Part shown: positions 1 to 7,014 of the stretch, piece by piece
Position numbering within the stretch: position 1 is the stretch's first letter
Layout: each line of letters opens with the position of its first letter
Origin: Dehalococcoidia bacterium
GTDB taxonomy: Bacteria; Chloroflexota; Dehalococcoidia; Dehalococcoidales; E44-bin46
NCBI GenBank assembly: GCA_020343755.1
Contig: CP070810.1
Location: forward strand, 172,151 to 184,000
DNA: 11,850 nucleotides
Direction of reading: 5' to 3'
Notes under the pieces: generated by a model
Database searches by the model: none
What the model saw: only the letters and a program-made list of their open reading frames with translations
What the model was told of the DNA's origin: nothing
Program-made: the position numbers and the translations under genes

Positions 1-150
1 ACGTATCAAATCACTTATTTCGGTAGTATAAGCGCTCAATTTGCCTAAAAGCCCGGCTAGCGCCAGCAAAAGAGCACCTCTACCTATACTCATACCACCC
101 GCAATTATAGCTAAAACACCCGCCGTCGTTGGCTTCCATGTCCTTTCCAT
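1..150 (-). CDS. Small membrane protein, N-terminal part (runs off left edge)
   Basis: An open frame of 50 codons begins with ATG at 150-148 and continues past the window edge. The start is convincing because a near-perfect Shine-Dalgarno sequence, AAGGAGGTAA, lies at 163-154 with six bases between GGAGG and the ATG. The protein begins MERTWKPTTAGVLAIIAGG, followed by a hydrophobic Gly/Ala/Leu-rich stretch at about residues 10-36 that should form a membrane helix. A short basic N-terminus leading into a helix without a cleavage site suggests a membrane anchor rather than a secreted protein. From memory, small proteins opening with a similar 'RTWKPT.AG' motif occur in Dehalococcoidia, but I cannot name a function. 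The gene has its own promoter about 100 bases upstream. The C-terminal part is not visible. Confidence 0.72.
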   Translation of the reverse strand, partial: MERTWKPTTAGVLAIIAGGMSIGRGALLLALAGLLGKLSAYTTEISDLIR

Positions 151-257
151 CTGTTACCTCCTTATTTAATTTATTTTGGTTACCTTAAGCTAAGATTTAT
201 TGCATTGTTTGTTACCCCTTTTTGTCATAACAATATTGCAAGTGTACCCATTAAACC

Positions 258-286
258 ATATTAAAACGCTTTATTCTAGGGGTCAA
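258..286 (-). promoter_or_regulatory. Sigma70-type promoter for the left-edge membrane protein
   Basis: Read on the minus strand, a -35 box TTGACC (286-281) and a -10 box TAATAT (263-258) are separated by exactly 17 bases. Each box matches the consensus at five of six positions, and the surroundings are AT-rich. Transcription would start near 251, giving a leader of about 100 nt before the ATG at 150. I see no riboswitch-like structure in that leader. Confidence 0.6.
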
Positions 287-323
287 CTTCAAAATTTTTT
301 ATCAATCCCACTCACTCTATGCC

Positions 324-590
324 CTAAATTACTTTCATTTCATACGTGGGTTTTCCTTTTACCAAGTGCAATATGAATTTGACCCGCCTTCCTTCAAGGA
401 GGTGTCTTTCGTATTCCTTTCGTAGCTCCCTAAAATCTGTAGCTTCAAGGAAAAGCCTTAAAGTGTCAAGCCTTTCTCGAAGTTCCCCTTCCTCACCCTT
501 GTTGAGAAGTTTGCTCAAGGTCTTTTGATATTCTCTCTTCGCCTTCGTTTCGATACAGGCTGAGAGTTCTGGCTCTATTTCTATTTTTAT
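324..590 (-). CDS. Small charged protein of unknown function; start codon ATA or internal TTG
   Basis: The frame is open from just after a TAG at 593-591 down to the stop at 326-324, giving 88 residues. The product is rich in Glu, Lys and Arg and looks mostly helical (for example RERLDTLRLFLEATDFRELR), ending in a probable beta hairpin, KFILHLVKGKPTYEMKVI. No membrane segment or signal peptide is visible, and I do not recognise a family. The only conventional start in frame is TTG at 518, which would give 64 residues but has no Shine-Dalgarno sequence. A strong ribosome site, GGGGGTGA (603-596), instead sits about eight bases before ATA at 590, exactly where an ATG would be expected, and the residues after it (KIEIEPELSACIETKAKREY) look like ordinary protein. 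The gene may start at ATA, may have lost its ATG by one mutation, or may be decaying. It follows ispG on the same strand. Confidence 0.5.
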   Translation of the reverse strand: MKIEIEPELSACIETKAKREYQKTLSKLLNKGEEGELRERLDTLRLFLEATDFRELRKEYERHLLEGRRVKFILHLVKGKPTYEMKVI

Positions 591-611
591 CTACCTCACC
601 CCCTTAATGCA

Positions 612-675
612 CCCAGAAAAATCTTCGATTTTCCTGGGAACCCGCTTAATCCCCCCTCCTTCAAAGGAGAGGGGG
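612..675. repeat. Two-hairpin palindromic repeat, copy A
   Basis: Two hairpins stand side by side. The first, 612-638, pairs CCCAG with CTGGG and AAAATC with GATTTT around a TTC loop, with one mismatch, giving 11 paired bases of 12. The second, 651-675, pairs CCCCC with GGGGG and TCCT with AGGA, with a short bulge. On the plus strand the second is followed by CTGTTTTT, but no plus-strand gene ends here. On the minus strand, where ispG ends at 722, no T-run follows either hairpin. I therefore read this as a REP-like dispersed element rather than a standard terminator, although it could still protect or end the ispG transcript. A diverged copy lies at 4861-4925 in the opposite orientation. Confidence 0.55.
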
Positions 676-721
676 CTGTTTTTGAAGGGGACTTCGCCTC
701 TTCAAACTTCCCTAATTAATA

Positions 722-1774
722 TTAGCTGGTCATCTCTTCCACTTCTCTCATTAAAGATACCACGAAATCCTTTTCCTGGATAGTAGCAATCTTCTTGCCT
801 TTTTTGAACAGGACGGCTTTGCCTTTGCCGCAGGCAATGCCGACATCGGCGTCTTTGGCCTCGCCGGGTCCATTAACCTCACAGCCCATAACGGCTACCT
901 TTATCGGTTTATCAATCTTTAATAGCCTTTCCTCTACCTCTTCAGCTAGTTTTACAATGTCAACCTCAGCTCGACCGCAGGAGGGGCAACTAATCAAAGT
1001 TGGCCCATACTGGCATAGGTCCAAGCTTTTTAGAATTTCATAGGCAGTAATTACCTCTTCCCTGGGGTGGGCACTTAGTGAAACGCGGATAGTATCGCCG
1101 ATGCCTTGATAGAGAAGAGTGCTGATGCCCACCGTGCTTCGAATTATGCCCCTTCGGGGTGTGCCGGCTTCGGTAATACCTATATGTAGGGGATAGGGTA
1201 TCTTTGGAGCAATGTCTTCATAGGCGTCAATAGTCGTCGGGACATCAAAGGCTTTTAGTGAAACCTTAATTAGGTCAAAGTCGAGACTCTCCAGTAAGCG
1301 TATCTGCTGTAAGGCAACGTCAACCATCTGCTCAGCCAGTGTTAGTTGAGGGTTGGCGGTTTTGGGCAGGCTGCCGGCATTGACCCCGATGCGGATTGGA
1401 ACATTCCTCGCCTTGGCTGCTTGAGCTATGACAGAGACTTTTCTCGGTTGGCTGATGTTGCCTGGATTTAACCGCAGCCCGTCAGCGCCAGCTTCTAGCG
1501 CCATTAAAGCCAGTCGGTAATCAAAGTGAATATCAGCCACAATCGGTAGGGGAGTGACTCTCTTTAGCGCCTGTATAGCCTGGGCGGCTTCAGCATCAGG
1601 CACCGCCACCCGGACTAACTGGCAGCCACAATCTTCAAGTTCCTTGATTTGGGCAATAGTTGACATAATATCACGAGTGTCGGTTTTGGTCATAGACTGG
1701 ACCACAATCGGGGCATTACCGCCGATGGTTACATTGCCAATCTGAATAGGTTTACTGGCTCGTCTGGGTTTCAT
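722..1774 (-). CDS. ispG: 4-hydroxy-3-methylbut-2-en-1-yl diphosphate synthase (flavodoxin/ferredoxin)
   Basis: IspG (GcpE) is the cytosolic iron-sulfur enzyme of the MEP isoprenoid pathway. It converts methylerythritol cyclodiphosphate to HMBPP by reductive ring opening. The 350-residue length fits the compact bacterial two-domain form. The N-terminal TIM barrel covers roughly residues 1-245 and includes VVQSMTKTDTRD (24-35), VADIHFDYRLA (79-89) and LRLNPGNI (100-107). The C-terminal cluster domain has Cys263 and Cys266 in SCPSCGR, Cys298 in MGCEVNGPGEA, and Glu305, which are the expected [4Fe-4S] ligands. The ATG at 1774 overlaps the rseP stop by four bases (ATGA), which indicates translational coupling. 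It is the last gene of the operon recognised as housekeeping. No key residue is missing. Confidence 0.97.
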   Translation of the reverse strand: MKPRRASKPIQIGNVTIGGNAPIVVQSMTKTDTRDIMSTIAQIKELEDCGCQLVRVAVPDAEAAQAIQALKRVTPLPIVADIHFDYRLALMALEAGADGLRLNPGNISQPRKVSVIAQAAKARNVPIRIGVNAGSLPKTANPQLTLAEQMVDVALQQIRLLESLDFDLIKVSLKAFDVPTTIDAYEDIAPKIPYPLHIGITEAGTPRRGIIRSTVGISTLLYQGIGDTIRVSLSAHPREEVITAYEILKSLDLCQYGPTLISCPSCGRAEVDIVKLAEEVEERLLKIDKPIKVAVMGCEVNGPGEAKDADVGIACGKGKAVLFKKGKKIATIQEKDFVVSLMREVEEMTS

Positions 1775-2829
1775 GGTATTAAACTGCCTCCGCTTATAAT
1801 ACGTATAATATCACGGTAGGTGATTACCATGATTGCCGCTATGAGGGCAGCAAAGCCAATAAAGTGTACCAATCCCTCTGTCTTCGGTGACACGCGTTTG
1901 CCCCGGCGAACCCCCTCTAAGAGGACAAATACAATTCTACCACCATCTAGGGCAGGGAGGGGGAAGATATTGATTAGAGCTAGGTTTATGCTGAGAAAGG
2001 CAGCAAATTCTAGTAGTGGGCTAATCCCAGCCTTAGCCACCTCCCCGGTGATTTGAGCAATGCCCACCGGCCCAGCCACTTGAAAAGGTGTTGTCCCGGT
2101 AGCCATACCAATTATCCCATTCTTGAATAAGACGAAGGTTTCCACACATGCCGATACAGCTAAAGGCGCTGCTCTCCAGGCGGGTTCACTTTGACGAACA
2201 ACGGTTGCGTCTATCATTCTAATCGTAATACCCATTGCCCCCTGACCCTCTGGAGGCCTCCACCTCGGTACTACTTGAACACTCTCTGTAGTTGAGTCGC
2301 TATGATGGACAACTATAGTAGACTTCTTACCTAGGTTAAGCTGAATATAGCGCTGCAGGTCACCAATATTGTGCACTGGCTTCTGGTTGAAGCTGAGAAG
2401 TGTATCTTTCGGTTCAATGCCAGCCCTAGCGGCTGGGGAATTGAGAGCTACTTCTTCTACCACAACTTTCCCTATTACTAGGTTATGGGGTACCATAAAG
2501 GCAATTGAGAATAGGATAAGGGGCAAGATAATATTCATTATTGAACCAGCGCTGAGCACTAAAAGCCTGGTGCCAATGCGCTTACTAGCCAGACTTCTTG
2601 GCACCTTGGGGTCTTCTTCGCCAGCCATTTTAGTAAATCCGCCCAAGGGTATAGCGTTTAGTGAGTATACCGTTTCCCCTCGTCTTGTTGAGAATACTCG
2701 CGGGGGAAAGCCGAGACCAAATTCGTGCACTCTTACTCTAAATGATTTGGCGGCAATAAAATGTCCAAACTCGTGGGCAATAATAAGCACGACAATAATA
2801 CCGACAAAGGCACCTATGGTGGTTAGCAT
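1771..2829 (-). CDS. rseP: Site-2 intramembrane zinc metalloprotease, RseP/RasP family
   Basis: This is a membrane-embedded M50 protease. Family members cut membrane-anchored anti-sigma factors and leftover signal peptides within the lipid bilayer. The zinc site HEFGH is at residues 19-23 inside the first membrane helix. A central PDZ domain spans about 118-188. The second catalytic element, with Asp295 as the third zinc ligand, is in PLPALDGGR (290-298) near the C-terminal helices. The conserved GxxxN loop appears as GSIMN (95-99), with Ser where Pro is common. Further hydrophobic segments lie at about 90-115, 276-292 and 322-340. At 352 residues with one visible PDZ domain it matches the shorter Gram-positive-like form rather than the longer two-PDZ E. 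coli protein. It sits between dxr and ispG and overlaps both, the usual setting for rseP. The substrate cannot be told from this window. Confidence 0.94.
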   Translation of the reverse strand: MLTTIGAFVGIIVVLIIAHEFGHFIAAKSFRVRVHEFGLGFPPRVFSTRRGETVYSLNAIPLGGFTKMAGEEDPKVPRSLASKRIGTRLLVLSAGSIMNIILPLILFSIAFMVPHNLVIGKVVVEEVALNSPAARAGIEPKDTLLSFNQKPVHNIGDLQRYIQLNLGKKSTIVVHHSDSTTESVQVVPRWRPPEGQGAMGITIRMIDATVVRQSEPAWRAAPLAVSACVETFVLFKNGIIGMATGTTPFQVAGPVGIAQITGEVAKAGISPLLEFAAFLSINLALINIFPLPALDGGRIVFVLLEGVRRGKRVSPKTEGLVHFIGFAALIAAIMVITYRDIIRIISGGSLIP

Positions 2830-3974
2830 GGATTATCTCCAGTAGCCAGCTGTAAAACTTTCTGTCTAGCCCAGGCATCAGCGGCTATGATTTCATCCAG
2901 GGTAGGGTAGGGGATGAATTGGTGCAATTCTAATGCCTGCTTTATAAGATTAGCAATCTCGGTAAATTTAATCCTTTGCGACAGGAAAAGTTCAACAGCT
3001 ACCTCATCAGCAGCACAAAGTACTGCCGGGTAGGTTCCGCCTTTCCTTCCGGCTTCAATAGCTAACTTGAGGCAGGGGAAGGTATTAAGGTCAGGATGTT
3101 CAAAGGTCAGGTTGTTAATAAGGCTCCAGTCAAGCCTGGGCAGTCGGGGGTTAGCTAGGCGTTCAGGGTAAGTCAGGGCGTATTGAATGGGTAGGCGCAT
3201 ATCGGGGTAACTTAACTGGGCTTTAATTGAGCCATCTGTAAATTCCACCATAGAGTGGATAATGCTCTGGGGGTGGATTAGAACCTTAATATTGTCAAAC
3301 GGTATGTCAAATAGCCAATGGGCTTCAATGACCTCGAAGCCTTTATTCATTAGGGTGGCTGAGTCAATAGTAACCCTTCTTCCCATCTGCCACGAGGGAT
3401 GTTTTAAGGCTTGCTCAACAGTAACCTCACTTAGCTTGGCTGGTGAATAATGGAGGAAAGGACCTCCCGAAGCAGTCAGAATAAGTTGAGCTGCTGGCTG
3501 CGTTTCACCATTAAGGCATTGCCATATAGCACTATGCTCGCTATCAATAGGCAGAATCTGGGATTCATTTAGCTTTGCCTCAGTGGTGATAATCTCGCCC
3601 GCCATAACTACTGATTCCTTATTGGCTAGGGCAACATTTTTACCAGCTTTCACCGCAGCCAGTGTTGGGCTTAGCCCTGACCTTCCTGAGGTAGCTATAA
3701 CAACAACGTCCACCTGAGGGTGCCGGGCAATATCTTCTGGTGTTAGGAATTCATAGTCGGCATTAACTAGGCGAGCCAATGCCTCTCTGTCCTGACAATA
3801 AACAAACCGTGGTTTAAACTCATGGATTTGCTTTGTCAGTAAATCAATGTTCTTTCCACCAGCTAACCCAACTATATGAAACCTGTGGGGTAAGGCACGG
3901 ATTACGTCGAGTGTTTGCTGACCTATAGAGCCGGTTGAACCCAGAACAGCCAATCGCTTGGTTATATTGCCCAT
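2823..3974 (-). CDS. dxr: 1-deoxy-D-xylulose 5-phosphate reductoisomerase
   Basis: Dxr (IspC) catalyses the first committed step of the MEP pathway, the NADPH-dependent isomerisation and reduction of DXP to 2-C-methylerythritol 4-phosphate. The 383-residue protein opens with the dinucleotide-binding loop GSTGSIG (12-18). The catalytic metal site is visible as PIDSEHSA (142-149), giving Asp144 and Glu146, plus Glu214 in NKGFEVIEAHWLF. LANKES (116-121) and HPQSIIHSMVEF (234-245) are further family motifs. The C-terminal helical domain is complete. The ATG at 3974 lies inside the end of cdsA (13-nt overlap), and its own stop overlaps the rseP start by seven bases, so the three genes are tightly coupled. 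The product feeds IspG in the same operon and, further on, UppS. Confidence 0.97.
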   Translation of the reverse strand: MGNITKRLAVLGSTGSIGQQTLDVIRALPHRFHIVGLAGGKNIDLLTKQIHEFKPRFVYCQDREALARLVNADYEFLTPEDIARHPQVDVVVIATSGRSGLSPTLAAVKAGKNVALANKESVVMAGEIITTEAKLNESQILPIDSEHSAIWQCLNGETQPAAQLILTASGGPFLHYSPAKLSEVTVEQALKHPSWQMGRRVTIDSATLMNKGFEVIEAHWLFDIPFDNIKVLIHPQSIIHSMVEFTDGSIKAQLSYPDMRLPIQYALTYPERLANPRLPRLDWSLINNLTFEHPDLNTFPCLKLAIEAGRKGGTYPAVLCAADEVAVELFLSQRIKFTEIANLIKQALELHQFIPYPTLDEIIAADAWARQKVLQLATGDNPC

Positions 3975-4807
3975 ATCACATAATAGTATACCACTATACC
4001 GGCAAAGATAATGCTGTCCATTCGGTCAAGAATACCCCCATGTCCTGGCATTAGCTTACCTGAGTCTTTCACCCCCATATTGCGTTTGAGTAGGGATTCT
4101 ACTAGGTCACCAATTTGACCAAAAATACTGACCAGTATGCTCAAGCCTATTGCCTGCCAGTAGACGAGGGGCAAGTGGAAGGGTGTAGGGGTAAAGAATA
4201 ATATGCTCATTATGATAGCCCCAACTATTCCGCCTGTGGTTCCTTCCCAGGTTTTGCCTGGACTAATACTTGAGGCTAGTTTATGCCTGCCAAATCTCCT
4301 GCCGATGAAGAAGGCAGTAGTATCAGAAGCCCAGGTAATAAACAGAGCAAAGAATACCCAATTTCTGCCAGCGTCTAGACCTCTTAGTGCCACTAAATAG
4401 CTTAACAGCCAGCCTACATAGAGGATTCCGGCTATTGTCCATGCCCAGGTGATAAAAGCTCCCTCTCTTTGCCGACGGGATAGGAGCCCGATTAAAGGTA
4501 GCACCACGGCTGAGGTTAGTAAAAGCGGTGTAAGTAAGCCAAGATTGAAGTGAGGTTCAAGGGTAGATAGTAACTCTGAATTACGACTAAGAATGAAGAA
4601 GGCCGTCCAAATTAGCCCGAAGTAGGTAAATGGTGGCGCTTCTGAAGTATATACCATTCGGTAGAATTCAAGGGCAGCCAGGACTCCGAAGGTGACCATT
4701 AATGCGGTAAATCCCGGCTGCCCACCAAACCAGACGACAATAACCAGAAGCGGGGCAAACCAGAGGGCGGTTATGATTCTTTTCTTGAGCATAGGCTTAT
4801 CTATCAA
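3962..4807 (-). CDS. cdsA: Phosphatidate cytidylyltransferase (CDP-diglyceride synthase)
   Basis: CdsA makes CDP-diacylglycerol from phosphatidic acid and CTP, the branch point for membrane phospholipids. The protein is strongly hydrophobic, with about eight membrane segments. Near the C-terminus the family signature runs from Ser238 to Asp264, including SLLKR, the KD pair at 247-248, PGHGG (254-258) and DRMD (261-264). The SPGKTWEG motif (182-189), also typical, precedes it. Two starts are possible. TTG at 4807 has AGGG five bases upstream and gives 281 residues. ATG at 4792 gives 276 residues beginning MLKKRIITALWFAPLL, which looks like the usual family N-terminus but has a weaker ribosome site. 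Unlike its neighbours it is preceded by a 144-nt gap containing hairpins, so its expression may be partly uncoupled from uppS. Confidence 0.94.
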   Translation of the reverse strand: MIDKPMLKKRIITALWFAPLLVIVVWFGGQPGFTALMVTFGVLAALEFYRMVYTSEAPPFTYFGLIWTAFFILSRNSELLSTLEPHFNLGLLTPLLLTSAVVLPLIGLLSRRQREGAFITWAWTIAGILYVGWLLSYLVALRGLDAGRNWVFFALFITWASDTTAFFIGRRFGRHKLASSISPGKTWEGTTGGIVGAIIMSILFFTPTPFHLPLVYWQAIGLSILVSIFGQIGDLVESLLKRNMGVKDSGKLMPGHGGILDRMDSIIFAGIVVYYYVIWAI

Positions 4808-4823
4808 CCTTACCCTGTAATTA

Positions 4824-4850
4824 AGAGGGCTTTAGGGGTGTAATCCCTCT
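4824..4850. other. Possible hairpin in the cdsA leader
   Basis: AGAGGG (4824-4829) can pair with CCCTCT (4845-4850), and inner TTA/TAA pairing extends the stem. AGGG at 4834-4837 can alternatively pair with CCCT (4845-4848), so two mutually exclusive stems are possible immediately ahead of cdsA. On the minus strand no T-run follows, so this is not a clear terminator. Any regulatory role is inference. Confidence 0.25.
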
Positions 4851-4860
4851 ATAGCGATTA

Positions 4861-4925
4861 TCTCCCCCTTATCAAGAAACAGGGGCTCGAGGAGGATTCC
4901 TAAAGAAATCGAAGGCATTTCTGCA
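4861..4925. repeat. Two-hairpin palindromic repeat, copy B (diverged)
   Basis: On the minus strand the segment reads CAGAAAT, then CTTCGATTTC, then GGAATCC, then a CCCCT...AGGGG stem-loop. Copy A at 612-675 reads in the same order on the plus strand: CAGAAA, CTTCGATTTT, GGAACCC, and then a C-run/G-run stem-loop. By hand, the first 31 positions match at 22. Both copies fold into two adjacent hairpins. Here AGAAAT (4904-4909) pairs with ATTTCT (4917-4922), and CCCCT (4865-4869) pairs with AGGGG (4881-4885). Together with the cdsA leader hairpin it fills the only large gap in the operon. Confidence 0.45.
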
Positions 4926-4951
4926 GAGATAAAGTTACTAAACAATCTCGG

Positions 4952-5683
4952 TCATAATCCACCGAAGCGCCTTTGCCTTTGGCTGTAAGATAATAGCGCT
5001 TTCTCAATCTCTTTTTCACCAAAGTCTGGCCATAAAACATCGGTGAAGTAGTACTCGCTATAACTTGCTTGCCATATTAGGAAATTGCTTATGCGGAGTT
5101 CACCACCAGTGCGAATGATTAAGTCAACATCAGGTAAACCGGCGGTATAAAGGTAATTATTAAATAGTTTTTCGTTTATACTTTGAGGTGGCACACCTTC
5201 AGCTATAATGGCGCGTACTGCGTCTAGGATCTCAGTGCGTCCCCCATAGTTGAAGGCGAGGCTAAGTGTCATCCCAGTATTGTTTTTGGTTAACTCAATA
5301 GCTCTATTTATTGCTTGCTGCAGACCTTGCGGAAGTTCTTCGAGTCGACCGAGGTGGCGAATCTTGACACCCAGTTTATGAAGCTCTTGGCTCTCTTTGT
5401 CCACTATCTCTTCTAAGAGACGGAACAAATTCATAACTTCATATTTGGGGCGATTCCAGTTTTCTGTGGAGAAACCGTAAAGCGTTACATATTTTATCTG
5501 GTATTGATTAAGGCACCTAATTGTGGAGCGGACGCTTTCTATCCCGGCTAGGTGCCCCTCAAACCTAGGTAATCCGTGCTGTTCTGCCCATCTACCATTA
5601 CCATCCACAATGATAGCTATGTGGTTGGGTAAGTGAAGCTTTTTCCCTTTAGCTAATAAAACAGGCCTCGTTTTGCTACTCAA
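4952..5683 (-). CDS. uppS: Isoprenyl transferase (undecaprenyl diphosphate synthase)
   Basis: UppS condenses isopentenyl diphosphate units in cis to form undecaprenyl diphosphate, the lipid carrier for peptidoglycan and other surface polymers. The 243-residue length is typical. The catalytic Asp27 lies in IIVDGNGRWAEQHG (24-37), where the usual Met before Asp is Val. GFSTENWNRP (70-79) and the C-terminal signature DLIIRTGGELRISNF (187-201), followed by a YYFTDVLWPDF segment (211-221), are clear. RTGGE replaces the commoner RTSGE. The start is TTG at 5683; no ATG or GTG exists in frame before the catalytic motif, and a TAA lies just upstream. The ribosome site GGGAGG is about 13 bases away, longer than ideal. 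It follows frr by 27 nt, a conserved arrangement, and uses building blocks from the MEP enzymes Dxr and IspG encoded downstream. Confidence 0.96.
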   Translation of the reverse strand: MSSKTRPVLLAKGKKLHLPNHIAIIVDGNGRWAEQHGLPRFEGHLAGIESVRSTIRCLNQYQIKYVTLYGFSTENWNRPKYEVMNLFRLLEEIVDKESQELHKLGVKIRHLGRLEELPQGLQQAINRAIELTKNNTGMTLSLAFNYGGRTEILDAVRAIIAEGVPPQSINEKLFNNYLYTAGLPDVDLIIRTGGELRISNFLIWQASYSEYYFTDVLWPDFGEKEIEKALLSYSQRQRRFGGL

Positions 5684-5710
5684 TATTAAACGTTAACCTC
5701 CCTGACTTGG

Positions 5711-6268
5711 TTATACTTCCATGAGTTCTGCTTCTTTATCTTGTCCCGCCTGCTCAGCATTAGCTATGAAGCTATCAGTAAGCTTTTGTAGCTGGTCTAG
5801 GGCACGTTTAAGCTCGTCTTGAGATATATCCTTATTTTTCTCTAACCCTCTTAGTTCATCCATGGCTTCACGCCTTAGATTGCGTATTACTATTTTCCCC
5901 TTTTCTACTCTGCCTCGGGCTACCTTAATTAGCTCCTGTCTCCGCTCTTCACTCAGTGGCGGGATATTTATTCGAATTGCACTCCCGTCACTAGTCGGAT
6001 TTAACCCGAGGTCAGAGGTTAAGATGGCTTTCTCAATGCTACGTATGCTACTTTTATCCCAAGGTTGGATGACGAGCAGCCTCGCCCCAGGTGCAGAAAT
6101 GCTAGCCAGCTGGTTGAGCGGGGTGGGCACGCCAGCATATTCTACCTTGATATGGTCTATTAGGGCAGGGGTGGCATGCCCGGTGCGAATGGTGGCCAAT
6201 TCTGTCTTCAAGACCTCAATAGAGGTCCGCATCTTTTGTTCAATATTCCACAAAATGCGGCTAACCAT
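5711..6268 (-). CDS. frr: Ribosome recycling factor
   Basis: RRF works with EF-G to split the ribosome after termination so that its subunits can be reused. The start is placed at ATG 6268, giving 185 residues, the normal family length, and a typical N-terminus (MVSRILWNIEQKMRTSIEVL). The frame stays open 19 codons further upstream, but that stretch is the end of pyrH in another frame. The hallmark LATIRTGHATPAL is at about residues 24-36, and the insert domain with PLNQLASISAPGARLLVIQPWD follows. DGSAIRINIPPLSEERR (about 94-110) and VARGRVEKGKIVIRNLRRE (about 116-134) are also canonical. The ATG overlaps the pyrH stop by eight bases, so translation is probably coupled. Confidence 0.96.
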   Translation of the reverse strand: MVSRILWNIEQKMRTSIEVLKTELATIRTGHATPALIDHIKVEYAGVPTPLNQLASISAPGARLLVIQPWDKSSIRSIEKAILTSDLGLNPTSDGSAIRINIPPLSEERRQELIKVARGRVEKGKIVIRNLRREAMDELRGLEKNKDISQDELKRALDQLQKLTDSFIANAEQAGQDKEAELMEV

Positions 6269-6995
6269 CTTCTGTCCCGCTGGACACCAGGGTACCAATA
6301 GGTTCACCCAGTATAGCACGCTCAATACTGCGGGGAGCTAGGAGGTCAAAGACGATTATAGGTAGCTTGTTTTCTAGGCAGAGGGAGAGAGCAGTAGCAT
6401 CCATTACCTCCAAGCGCATATTTAGCGCTTCAAAATGAGTAAGTTTGTCAAACTTCTTAGCGGTGTGATTTTTGCTAGGGTCAGCGCTATAAATGCCATC
6501 GACATTATTCTTTGTCATAAGTAGGACCTCTGCCTCAATCTCTATAGCTCGTAGGGCAGACGCAGTGTCAGTGGTCATATATGGATTGCCTGTACCTCCA
6601 GCGAAAATAACCACTCTGCCTTTCTCCAAGTGGCGAATAGCTCGGCGTCTAATGTACGGCTCAGCTACCTGTTGAATGCCTATCGCTGACTGGACTCTAG
6701 TGGCTACTCCCTCTCTCTCCAATGTATCCTGGAGAGCCAGGGCATTTATCACTGTGGCTAACATCCCGGCATAGTCAGCAGTGACCCTATCCATTCCCTC
6801 CTGCTCAGCCTTAGCCCCCCGCCAGATGTTACCACCACCAACAACGATGCCTACCCCCACCCCCATTTCTGTCACCTGTTTAATCTGTTTGGCTATTATG
6901 GTTAGGGTAGGGGAATCAATGCCATAATCGGCTTTACCGCTGAAAGCCTCGCCACTAAGTTTGAGCAATACCCGCTTATACTTAGTAGTGGTCAT
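6261..6995 (-). CDS. pyrH: UMP kinase
   Basis: PyrH phosphorylates UMP to UDP with ATP, the gateway to UTP and CTP. It belongs to the amino-acid-kinase fold and is usually a hexamer regulated by UTP and often GTP. The protein has 244 residues, a usual length. Visible motifs are KRVLLKLSGEAFSG (7-20, nucleotide-binding lysines), VVGGGNIWRG (51-60), GGTGNPYMTTDTAS (133-146, UMP binding), NNVDGIYSADP (163-173) and MDATAL (198-203). The start is ATG at 6995; GGGTG about eight bases upstream is a modest ribosome site. The gene lies 19 nt after tsf and overlaps frr, the conserved tsf-pyrH-frr order. Confidence 0.97.
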   Translation of the reverse strand: MTTTKYKRVLLKLSGEAFSGKADYGIDSPTLTIIAKQIKQVTEMGVGVGIVVGGGNIWRGAKAEQEGMDRVTADYAGMLATVINALALQDTLEREGVATRVQSAIGIQQVAEPYIRRRAIRHLEKGRVVIFAGGTGNPYMTTDTASALRAIEIEAEVLLMTKNNVDGIYSADPSKNHTAKKFDKLTHFEALNMRLEVMDATALSLCLENKLPIIVFDLLAPRSIERAILGEPIGTLVSSGTEDG

Positions 6996-7014
6996 CTGGT
7001 TAACACCCGTTTAC

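Noticed and set aside
346..528. 60-residue plus-strand open frame
   Set aside because: Ser/Arg-rich antisense shadow of the small minus-strand gene, without a convincing ribosome site.
651..683. C/G-rich hairpin followed by CTGTTTTT on the plus strand as an intrinsic terminator
   Set aside because: No plus-strand gene ends before it, and on the minus strand, where ispG ends, no T-run follows. It fits a repeat element better.
6269..6325. 19-residue N-terminal extension of ribosome recycling factor
   Set aside because: That stretch is the 3' end of pyrH in another frame; ATG 6268 gives the normal 185 residues.
5862..6341. 159-residue plus-strand open frame across frr
   Set aside because: Antisense shadow of a certain gene, with no ribosome site or domain pattern.
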